From Phycisphaerales bacterium UBA966 (GTDB lineage Bacteria; Planctomycetota; Phycisphaerae; Phycisphaerales; SM1A02), in the NCBI GenBank assembly GCA_002292895.1, contig DBCE01000154.1:2246-11348 (forward strand): a stretch of 9,103 bases of DNA. Reading direction: 5' to 3'. Positions 1 through 6,451 of the stretch are shown here, one piece after another. How positions within the stretch are numbered: the stretch's first letter is position 1; each line of letters opens with the position of its first letter. Position numbers and translations under genes: made by a program. The notes beneath the pieces are model-generated. The model was not told where the DNA came from and made no database searches. It saw only the letters and a list, made by a program, of their open reading frames with translations.

Positions 1-719
1 CCCTTGGTCGGAATCTTCAGGGTCTGTCCAGGCTTGAGCGCGGAAGGATCCTTGATGCCGTTGTACTTGAGGAGTTCAGCAACCTTGACGCCCTGCTTGC
101 GAGCGATGGCGTACGGGGTGTCGCCCTTCTGAATCTTGTAGCTCGCAGCGACCCGCGCAGCCACTGGTGCCTCTGGGGTGGCCTTGGCCACGGCGCCGTC
201 AACAACCGTCCGGGCAGTCGCACCTGGCTTCAGCACTTCGATGGAAGGAATGCGCAGGTCAGAGTTGAGCGCCAACTTGGCAGCGTCCGGAGCAACAGCC
301 TTGTTGTATTCCTGAAGCTTATTAGCGAGCGAGCCGTCGCCGTACTCGCGGGCAGCGATCGACCAGTAGGTCTCACCCTTTTGAACCTTGTGGAAGCGCA
401 CGGGAGTGCCGTCCGCCTTGGCGACTTCGATGGCGAGCGGAGCCGGGTCGACGCCGATCTGCTCACCGGTGTTCAGGTCGGCTGCATCGGGGAGCGCACT
501 GGCGCCATCCTTGGCAAGATCCACGCCGCCACCTTGGGCAACCAGCGCGTCCTTACTGAAGGCGTCAAGCTGAATGGTTTCCACGGCTGCGGCATCCTCT
601 ACCTGAGCGACGGTTGCCGGATCAAAGCGCTGCGCCGAGAAATGGTCGGAGACCAGAATCCCGACAAAGAGCATGAGTCCGAAACCAATGACGAGGGCCA
701 GCTTGTTCTCACGAGTCAT
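1..719 (-). CDS. Membrane-anchored protein with two LysM domains (3' end cut by window edge)
   Basis: The ATG is at 719-717 and the frame stays open to position 1, giving 239 complete codons with no stop, so the C-terminus is missing. Residues 7-24 form one hydrophobic segment after a short charged N-terminus (MTRENK), which reads as a signal anchor. An acidic, Ala-rich linker follows. LysM 1 spans about residues 109-159 (HKVQKGETYWSIAAREYG, ending in LRIPS). LysM 2 spans about 193-237 (YKIQKGDTPYAIARKQG, ending in LKPGQTLKIP). LysM domains bind the GlcNAc-containing backbone of peptidoglycan, so the protein probably sits in the inner membrane and reaches the wall. An AAAAAGG ribosome-binding site lies 6 bases before this ATG. 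An in-frame ATG 24 codons upstream is possible but would put a polar stretch before the membrane segment. The gene follows rsmH, where many bacteria carry ftsL. The domain call is firm; the exact role is unknown. Confidence 0.9.
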   Translation of the reverse strand, partial: MTRENKLALVIGFGLMLFVGILVSDHFSAQRFDPATVAQVEDAAAVETIQLDAFSKDALVAQGGGVDLAKDGASALPDAADLNTGEQIGVDPAPLAIEVAKADGTPVRFHKVQKGETYWSIAAREYGDGSLANKLQEYNKAVAPDAAKLALNSDLRIPSIEVLKPGATARTVVDGAVAKATPEAPVAARVAASYKIQKGDTPYAIARKQGVKVAELLKYNGIKDPSALKPGQTLKIPTK

Positions 720-774
720 GACGTACCTTTTTGGCTGAATGAAGCCGAAATCCGTTGCGGCAATGCAAACCACC

Positions 775-793
775 CGATGGCTGCACGCCATCG
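775..793 (-). other. Inverted repeat / hairpin after rsmH
   Basis: A perfect 7-base inverted repeat (CGATGGC / GCCATCG) with a 5-base loop lies in the 103-base gap between the rsmH stop and the LysM start, about 30 bases after the rsmH stop. No T-run follows on the minus strand, only a GGTTT, so it does not look like a strong intrinsic terminator. It could be a weak terminator, an mRNA-processing or stability hairpin, or chance. The rest of the gap shows no clear promoter; a TTGCAT resembling a -35 box has no convincing -10 partner. Confidence 0.4.
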
Positions 794-822
794 AGTTCAT
801 CGGCAGGGAAAGCGGAAATCCA

Positions 823-1767
823 TCAGCGCACGGCGCCGATTTCGGAAGCAAATTCAAAGACGCGCAACTTGGCGCTCCGAGCCCTCGGGTTGGCGCGCAA
901 CTCTGCATCGGACGCCTCGACCGGCTTTCGGGTGACACGCTGACCAAGCCCGGCCGTTTCCCACTCCACGAACGCGTGTTTCACCAGCCGGTCTTCCAGG
1001 CTGTGGAACGAAATCACCCCAAGGCGGGCCTTGGGGTTGAGCCAGGTGGTGCTGGGAAACTTGCTGGCAGTCGCTCGAAATGCCTCAAGAAGGCTTCGTA
1101 AAGCGCCTAATTCGTCGTTGACCATGATGCGGAGCGCCATGAAGGTCCGCGTGGCGGGGTGCATGCGGCTCTCGCGCGCCTTGGGCCCGTAGGCGGCGCT
1201 CACGGCGATGGCCAATTCGTGAGTCGTCCGAAACGGCGCCCTACTCCGGCGTTCAACAATGGTCCGAGCAATTCGACGGGCAAACGGATCTTCGCCCAGT
1301 TGGAATATCGCGTCCGCCAGAGCCGATTCAGACATCCGGGCCAGCAGATCGGCCGCCGTTTCGCCGCGGGAAAGGTCCAGCCGCATGTCAAGGGCGCCAT
1401 CGTTCTGAAAGCTGAAGCCACGCGAAGGGTCGTCCATCTGCGTACTGGCAAAGCCCAAGTCCGCCAGGACGCGATCGGCCGCCCATCCGGCCGCCAGCAT
1501 GGCGCGGTCCGCGTTGGCAAACGAGCCGTGCATCGATCGAACCTCCGCCCCGGCGACGCCCCGAACCCGGGCCTCGGCAAATGCCAAGTTTCCGGCGTCC
1601 AGGTCGCACAACATGATTCGACCGCCAGCGCCGGCTGCCCGCGCCAGAGCCTCGGCATGACCACCTCGTCCGGCAGTCAAGTCGAGGACCGTGCCGCCCG
1701 AGGGCGGACCAAGCAACTCACTGATCGATTCAAGTAAGACCGGAAGATGGCCAGCGGGGCTACTCAT
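823..1767 (-). CDS. rsmH: 16S rRNA (cytosine(1402)-N(4))-methyltransferase RsmH (MraW)
   Basis: The product is 314 residues, normal for RsmH, which uses S-adenosylmethionine to methylate N4 of C1402 in the ribosomal P site. The family pattern is complete: the opening GHLPVLLESISELL; SAM motif I, DLTAGRGGH (29-37); ADLGFASTQMDDPSRGFSF (102-120) followed by LDMRLD; RRIARTIVERR (164-174); HPATRTFMALRIMVNDEL (203-220); ISFHSLEDRLVK (252-263); and RSAKLRVFEF near the end. The frame is open back to 2013, but I chose the ATG at 1767 because the family N-terminus begins there and it overlaps the stop of the preceding tagO-like gene as ATGA. No good ribosome-binding site precedes it, so translation probably depends on coupling to the upstream gene. 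The central part is much richer in GC than the upstream genes. RsmH is normally the first or second gene of the dcw cluster, and planctomycetes are known to keep only parts of that cluster. Confidence 0.96.
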   Translation of the reverse strand: MSSPAGHLPVLLESISELLGPPSGGTVLDLTAGRGGHAEALARAAGAGGRIMLCDLDAGNLAFAEARVRGVAGAEVRSMHGSFANADRAMLAAGWAADRVLADLGFASTQMDDPSRGFSFQNDGALDMRLDLSRGETAADLLARMSESALADAIFQLGEDPFARRIARTIVERRSRAPFRTTHELAIAVSAAYGPKARESRMHPATRTFMALRIMVNDELGALRSLLEAFRATASKFPSTTWLNPKARLGVISFHSLEDRLVKHAFVEWETAGLGQRVTRKPVEASDAELRANPRARSAKLRVFEFASEIGAVR

Positions 1768-3143
1768 ATGCGGCGCTTGGCGCCATCGGCCGCCAATGAG
1801 CGCGGCACTCGGCGACCACCCGTTGGCGTTGCGCCTGAACCGCGCGTTGCCACGGCGAGCAACAGAATGAATACGCCCACCAGGAACAAGAACGGCCACA
1901 ACAATCGACCGCCATGACCAAGTAAGTACAGCCCTGTAGCGGTACCAATGAGTACAAGCCCAAACTCCATGCCATACAGCGCGGACACCGCCTTGCGAAC
2001 CGAATCTCCACACGCGCGTTTCACGCGGTGATGCAGGTGGTTGGCATCAGGCGTAGAGAACGGAACGCCAGCGCGCCGACGACGAATCATGGCTAGTGCC
2101 GTGTCCAGAATTGGTAGCCCGAACATCGCCAGGCCGCACATGACGAGCAACGTGGAATGACCTTCGTAACCAGCATCGGGACGCAACGGCACAGCCGGGG
2201 GCATGCCTGGCAAGGTCGGCACGCTGTCTGCAACAGCGCGCACGACCAGCGGGCAGCTGAACGGCTGCAGATTTGCAAAGGTCATGATGATGGTGACGGA
2301 AAGGAAGCCGATCAGCAGACTTCCAGCGTCCCCCAGGAAAATGGTGGCGGGATTGAAGTTGTAAACCAAGAAGCCCAGACACGCGCCCATGAGACTGAGG
2401 CACAAGACCACACGTGCGCCGGCCATGGATCGCGTGAGTTCGCCAATATTCGAAAGGTCGGGCGGCAATGCGTACACAATCAACAGTGACAACGCCAGCA
2501 GCCCAAGACACATGACCACGGTGATGCCCGAAAGAAGTCCGTCCAGGCCATCAAGCAAATTGGCAGCATTACTTCCACCAAGGACGAACGCCGCCACCAG
2601 CGCGGTTCCAACCCAATAAAAGATCGTGGCATTCTGAATGGCAAATACACCCATATCAATCAACGTTGCATCCGGGCTGCCAATGATTGGGGACAGCAAC
2701 CCGGTCGCCACGTTGATCCCGATGTCATCAATCGCCAATGCCGCAGCGGCCACCAACTGACCGGCGATCTTGAGGCGAGCATCAAACTTCCAGATGTCAT
2801 CTGCCAAACCGGTAAAGGTAATAGCAATCATTCCAAGCACCACCGAGAATGGCACTGGTGGAAGAGACAAGAGATCTCCGCCCGAGAACAACGCGCTAAC
2901 AATGATTCCAACAAAGACGCCAATGAATACGCCCACGCCTCCCAGGTACGCCACGGTTCGCCCGTGCAGTTTGCGCACCTGATCCGGCGCGTCTACTACG
3001 CCCGTCTTGTGCGCCACCCAGCGCGCAATGGGAACGGTTACCACTGTTGCCCCAAAGCTCGCAAGCAATGCAGGCAGCGAATTCATTAAGAGCGACATCA
3101 CGCCCTCAAGACGCGCGTCTGTTGTCATCGAGACGCAATTCAT
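1764..3143 (-). CDS. WecA/TagO-type undecaprenyl-phosphate sugar-1-phosphate transferase
   Basis: This 459-residue, multi-spanning membrane protein belongs to the MraY/WecA/TagO (glycosyltransferase 4) family. Such enzymes move a sugar-1-phosphate, often GlcNAc-1-P, from a UDP-sugar to undecaprenyl phosphate on the cytoplasmic side, starting a lipid-linked glycan. Visible signatures are DAPDQVRKLH (51-60) followed by a GG pair; GLADD (112-116) with the aspartate pair; SNAANLLDGLDGLLSG (191-206); NFNPATIFLGDAGS (262-275); LPILDTALAMIRRRRAG (343-359); and the HLHHR loop (369-373). The NLLDGLDG and HLHHR forms favour WecA/TagO over MraY. The ATG at 3143 overlaps the SDR stop as ATGA and has a strong GGAGG 7 bases upstream, so I chose it over internal Met 6, 16 or 20. 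About 40 extra residues (289-330) lie in the predicted extracytoplasmic loop after GDAGS, and a polar tail follows the last membrane segment; both lengthen it beyond the usual 320-400. The sugar donor cannot be read from sequence. Confidence 0.93.
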   Translation of the reverse strand: MNCVSMTTDARLEGVMSLLMNSLPALLASFGATVVTVPIARWVAHKTGVVDAPDQVRKLHGRTVAYLGGVGVFIGVFVGIIVSALFSGGDLLSLPPVPFSVVLGMIAITFTGLADDIWKFDARLKIAGQLVAAAALAIDDIGINVATGLLSPIIGSPDATLIDMGVFAIQNATIFYWVGTALVAAFVLGGSNAANLLDGLDGLLSGITVVMCLGLLALSLLIVYALPPDLSNIGELTRSMAGARVVLCLSLMGACLGFLVYNFNPATIFLGDAGSLLIGFLSVTIIMTFANLQPFSCPLVVRAVADSVPTLPGMPPAVPLRPDAGYEGHSTLLVMCGLAMFGLPILDTALAMIRRRRAGVPFSTPDANHLHHRVKRACGDSVRKAVSALYGMEFGLVLIGTATGLYLLGHGGRLLWPFLFLVGVFILLLAVATRGSGATPTGGRRVPRSLAADGAKRRI

Positions 3144-4141
3144 GCTGCTGCCTCCGGAGCGCGTGCATGCTCAGTCATGAGATCGTGAATAGTGCGTTCC
3201 AGCGCAATGTGCGCTTCAAAGCCAATAGCGGCCCGAAGGCGAGTGATATCTGGAACGCGAATGGCAAGGTCTTCAAATGAAGCTCCAAACACTTCCGAGT
3301 ACGGAATGTGTTGGATGGTTGACGAAGAGCCGGTGACGCGAATCACGCGTTCCGCCAGTTCTTCAACCGTGATCGGGTGATCCCCGCCCACATTGAAGAC
3401 TCGACCATGGCACTCCGGACGATTGAGAAGCTGTGGAAGCGCCGCAGCAACATCGCGCACATCACAGAAGCAGCGCACTTGTTGCCCGGTGCCGTGCACC
3501 TGAATGGGCTGTCCCGTAACCGCTGCTGCCACAAACCGCGGCAGAACCATTCCGTAGCGACCGCGCTGCCTGGGGCCCACGGTGTTGAAGAAACGCGCGA
3601 TGACTACCGGGAGCCCATCACGGTGTGCGTGAGCGAGCGCCAGTTGTTCATCAATCGCCTTGGAGAGACCATACGACCACCGCGAAACAGTGGGGCCACC
3701 AAAGACAAGGTCATCATCTTCCTGAAACGGTGTGCGCACGCCCTTTCCATACACCTCACTGGAACTGGCAAAGAGAAGTGGCGTACGTGTTCGTGATGCA
3801 AATGACAGAATGGCCGCTGTCTCAAAGATGTTGGTCTCTGCGGCCCGCGCGGGATCTTCCACCACCAGCCGCACCCCGACCGCTGCGGCGAGGTGATAAA
3901 TGGCATCAAAGTGGCGCGCTGCCAACACCGGCAGCGCCGCGGAGACGGTCGATTCAATCAGTTCAATCCTGCCACCACCCATGGCGTGCGCGGCGTGCAG
4001 GTTGGAGTGCCGGCCGGTCGAAAGGTCGTCAACGACTGTGACGTGCCCGCCCGAGGCGAGGAGCGTCTCGCAGAGATGCGAGCCGATGAAGCCCGCACCA
4101 CCTGTGACTAGGAAGCGCCGCCCCGTTTGAGTTGCGCTCAT
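3140..4141 (-). CDS. Extended SDR NAD-dependent nucleotide-sugar epimerase/dehydratase/decarboxylase
   Basis: The product is 333 residues with a complete extended-SDR layout. The Rossmann NAD(P)-binding motif is TGGAGFIG (13-20), with DD (38-39) placed for NAD(H) preference. The NAD-contact HLAA is at 83-86. The active site has SSSEVYG (126-132) and YGLSK (157-161), giving the Tyr157/Lys161 pair. The substrate side shows RFFNTVGPRQ (183-192) and HGTGQQVRCFCDVRD (216-230), as in enzymes acting on UDP- or dTDP-hexoses. RWSYGLSKAIDE and NTVGPRQ recall the UDP-glucuronate decarboxylase / UDP-glucose 4-epimerase branch, but I cannot choose between them. It presumably supplies an activated sugar for the glycan started by the adjoining TagO-like enzyme. 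The ATG at 4141 is preceded only by a GGGG lying in a small hairpin, and the stop overlaps the next start as ATGA. Family confidence is high; exact reaction is uncertain. Confidence 0.92.
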   Translation of the reverse strand: MSATQTGRRFLVTGGAGFIGSHLCETLLASGGHVTVVDDLSTGRHSNLHAAHAMGGGRIELIESTVSAALPVLAARHFDAIYHLAAAVGVRLVVEDPARAAETNIFETAAILSFASRTRTPLLFASSSEVYGKGVRTPFQEDDDLVFGGPTVSRWSYGLSKAIDEQLALAHAHRDGLPVVIARFFNTVGPRQRGRYGMVLPRFVAAAVTGQPIQVHGTGQQVRCFCDVRDVAAALPQLLNRPECHGRVFNVGGDHPITVEELAERVIRVTGSSSTIQHIPYSEVFGASFEDLAIRVPDITRLRAAIGFEAHIALERTIHDLMTEHARAPEAAA

Positions 4142-4149
4142 AGTCCATG

Positions 4150-4163
4150 CCCCGCTTTCGGGG
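4150..4163 (-). other. Small GC hairpin in the 31-base gap before the SDR gene
   Basis: CCCCG and CGGGG form a 5-base stem around a 4-base loop (AAAG on the minus strand). The hairpin begins about 9 bases after the stop of the Wzz-like gene and ends 8 bases before the SDR ATG. Its 3' arm contains the only G-rich stretch that could act as the SDR ribosome-binding site. No T-run follows, so a terminator is unlikely. It may limit SDR translation or be chance. Confidence 0.35.
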
Positions 4164-4172
4164 GTGAATGGG

Positions 4173-6389
4173 TCAGGACTTGGGCTCCTTGGAGGCTGGC
4201 TGCGTGGAGGCTGGCTGCGCGGACGCTGGCTTGGCGTACTCGGCCATCAATTCAGCGTTCTTCTTGAAGTAACCACCGATCGTGTGCTCTGGGCGCATGA
4301 GAACGGTGCCCATCAAGACGGCGTGAGTCTCCTGCAGCTGGTAGATGAATTTGGAAACCAGCCCGCGCTGATCTTGCATCGCGCGCACCACCAAGATGGC
4401 AGCGTCGCAGCAATCCGCAACTACCAGTGATTCACCGGCAACCAAGGTCGGCGGAAGATCAACTACCACCACCTGATACTTCTCGCGGAGTCGCGCCACC
4501 AAACGGCGCATCTCATCTGTCGTCAGGCGTTCGTAGACGCGAATATCTGGTGTACCGGGTCCGTAGATTGCTATTCCGTGCGACATGTGTGGCTCAACAG
4601 ATTTGCCAGCAAGCATGTCGCTCAGACCCGGGGCATCTGGGTCAACACCAAAGATCGAAGCCACGCGTGGGCGCCGAAGATTGGCGTCAACAATCGCCAC
4701 CGTTCGACCGGCCGCGTGCAAACTCAATGCCAGATTGACCGCAGTAGTGGTAGCGCCGCCCGCAGGATGCGGAGTCATGACCGCGATCGAACGGAGTCCG
4801 CTGGCGTCCATGGACTTCCGAACCGCCGATGCAAACTGCCGGAACATTTCAGCGGTGGTGGAACCAGGAAGCTCCGTCACCACCAGTTCCGCTGCCTTTG
4901 GACTGGCCGGATCATCACTGATGTCAGGGATCACACCCAGAAGCCGGGCGCCGCCAATGCCGGCGATGTCACTGGGTTGCTTCACGCGCTGATCAAGGAA
5001 TTCGCGCAGGAACAGAATGCCCGCAACTACCAACAGCACCAGCACTGCGCCGCCGGGCATCATGAACTTTAGCTGAGGAAAGTCAAGCTCCTTGGGCGTA
5101 CTCGCGCGCTGAACCAAGCGCACGCGACGAGCATCCTCACGGGCCTGCAGCAAGTCCAGCTGCGAAATCAGATCCTGCAGGTCATTGCGTTCCAGTTCCT
5201 TCTGAACAAGTTGCTCCTTCAGCGCATCCAGCGCACTGATCTGCGCGGTGAGTTCCTGAAGGCGCTTCTGCCCCGTGGTCAAGTCGAGCGTCTGCTTCTC
5301 TACGAGTGACTTCAAGCCAACCACGCGCTGCGCGAAATTGATCTTGTCCGCCAACAAGTTGCGGGACATTGATTCATTCATCGCCGCAGTCAGGCGCGCG
5401 CGCCCGGAAGCCTCGCGCTGCATGAGGTCTTTCACCTGCTGGTGGTCTTCGCCAAATCGTTCGCGCGAAGCAAGCAGGGCCACCTGCAACTGCTGAAGAT
5501 CGCGCTCAAGCGCCCGGATCGATTGATCATCCAGTGCACTGCGACGGTCTTCATCCTCAAAGCGCTGATCAGCAATCTTTCGATCAATGGAGTCAAGCCG
5601 CGCTTGCGCCAAAGTCAGGTCACGGATCGTGTCGTCGCGCAGGCGCGCCAGATTTTCCGTGGAACGCTGATCTGCAAGGTCTGATTCGCGCCCAGCAGTG
5701 ATGCCGTTCTTACGAATGAAGTCCTGGATTTCTGCCTTGAGCGTACGGATCTGCTCTTCAACGCCGGAACGCTTGCTTTCAAACTGCGCCTTACTGCGTG
5801 CCGATCGCTCATTCTCTTCAGCCTCGCGCATGGACATGTAGGTGTCCGCCACACGGTTCATCACCACTGGAACGTCAGCCTTATCCCACGTACGCCACGT
5901 CACGGTAAAGAGCTGCGTTCCACGACGGTGACCAACACGCAGAGTGTCTTCCAATTGCTTCACACGATCATCAACGGTGTCGTAGTACTGACCCCACTTC
6001 GTGGTAGCAATGTCGGGCGCCTTCATCGCGGCTTCAAGCACTGACTTGGATGTCATCTTCTGTGACTCAGTCTGGCCGAGACGGGCGATCGCTTCATCCT
6101 GGACAATTTCACGAGTCACTGCATCTTTGGCGCCGGTCACTTCTGGCCGAATCTCAAAGAGGACAGTCCCACCCCACAGTGGATAGAGAAACAAGCATGT
6201 GAAGTGAGCGATCACGCCGAGCACCAAACCGGCACCGGCAGAGCCCGCCAGCAGCCATGCATGTTGTCGTAGGACGCGCACCGGGTCGATGGTTGGTGCT
6301 TGTTGTCTTCCACCACGCGGCGCACCACCAGGTGAAGCTGGTCGCGGGGCGGTAGCGGATGGAGTCGATGATGGATTCGCAGCGGTCAT
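4173..6389 (-). CDS. Wzz-type polysaccharide co-polymerase fused to a degenerate BY-kinase-like ATPase domain
   Basis: From the ATG at 6389 the product is 738 residues (numbering used here). A Pro/Ala-rich cytoplasmic start leads to a membrane segment at about 45-67. A long charged periplasmic region, mostly coiled coil at about 185-430, follows, with a second membrane segment at about 444-462 after the proline-bearing DFPQLKFMMPGG. The C-terminal cytoplasmic domain matches the CpsD/Wzc/ExoP tyrosine-kinase fold. Such fusions set chain length and export of capsule or exopolysaccharide. The kinase motifs are altered: Walker A reads PHPAGGATTT with Ala546 where Lys is expected; motif A' reads VDANLRRP with Asn570 for the second Asp; Walker B VVVVDLPP (640-647) is intact. 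The tail has two tyrosines (707, 718) but no tyrosine cluster. Start choice: AGGA lies 6 bases before the 6389 ATG. A GTG at 6455, overlapping the TPR stop as GTGA, would add 22 residues but has a poorly spaced AGG. Either is possible. Confidence 0.9.
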   Translation of the reverse strand: MTAANPSSTPSATAPRPASPGGAPRGGRQQAPTIDPVRVLRQHAWLLAGSAGAGLVLGVIAHFTCLFLYPLWGGTVLFEIRPEVTGAKDAVTREIVQDEAIARLGQTESQKMTSKSVLEAAMKAPDIATTKWGQYYDTVDDRVKQLEDTLRVGHRRGTQLFTVTWRTWDKADVPVVMNRVADTYMSMREAEENERSARSKAQFESKRSGVEEQIRTLKAEIQDFIRKNGITAGRESDLADQRSTENLARLRDDTIRDLTLAQARLDSIDRKIADQRFEDEDRRSALDDQSIRALERDLQQLQVALLASRERFGEDHQQVKDLMQREASGRARLTAAMNESMSRNLLADKINFAQRVVGLKSLVEKQTLDLTTGQKRLQELTAQISALDALKEQLVQKELERNDLQDLISQLDLLQAREDARRVRLVQRASTPKELDFPQLKFMMPGGAVLVLLVVAGILFLREFLDQRVKQPSDIAGIGGARLLGVIPDISDDPASPKAAELVVTELPGSTTAEMFRQFASAVRKSMDASGLRSIAVMTPHPAGGATTTAVNLALSLHAAGRTVAIVDANLRRPRVASIFGVDPDAPGLSDMLAGKSVEPHMSHGIAIYGPGTPDIRVYERLTTDEMRRLVARLREKYQVVVVDLPPTLVAGESLVVADCCDAAILVVRAMQDQRGLVSKFIYQLQETHAVLMGTVLMRPEHTIGGYFKKNAELMAEYAKPASAQPASTQPASKEPKS
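4191..4235 (-). repeat. Three tandem 15-base units coding an (A/T)-Q/K-P-A-S tail
   Basis: Three consecutive 15-base units (4191-4205, 4206-4220, 4221-4235) lie at the 3' end of the Wzz-like gene. The first two differ at one base and the third is more diverged. They encode AKPAS, AQPAS and TQPAS in the last 20 residues of the protein. The unit is a multiple of three, so copy-number change would lengthen or shorten the flexible tail without breaking the frame. Confidence 0.85.
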
Positions 6390-6451
6390 AGTGTTTCCTA
6401 GGGATGGTTCCCGAGCGTCAACTGTCTGAGGGGCGCTGTTGGCCCCTACCG

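Noticed and set aside
744..761. GCCG/CGGC inverted repeat in the rsmH-LysM gap
   Set aside because: It has only a four-base stem with a ten-base loop, expected by chance at this GC content.
717..791. Longer LysM protein starting 24 codons upstream
   Set aside because: The added residues are polar and uncharacteristic, while the 719 start has an AAAAAGG site at good spacing and gives a typical signal anchor.
381..935. 184-codon open frame on the plus strand opposite the LysM gene and the rsmH end
   Set aside because: It crosses two genes and their gap, has no domain signal, and its sequence is a low-complexity reading of the opposite strand.
1159..1737. 192-codon open frame on the plus strand opposite rsmH
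   Set aside because: It is a GC-rich antisense shadow with no recognisable domain and no convincing ribosome-binding site, lying wholly within rsmH.
1768..2013. Upstream extension of the rsmH reading frame by 82 codons
   Set aside because: It overlaps the well-supported TagO-like gene in another frame, shows no RsmH-like sequence, and the family N-terminus begins at the 1767 start.
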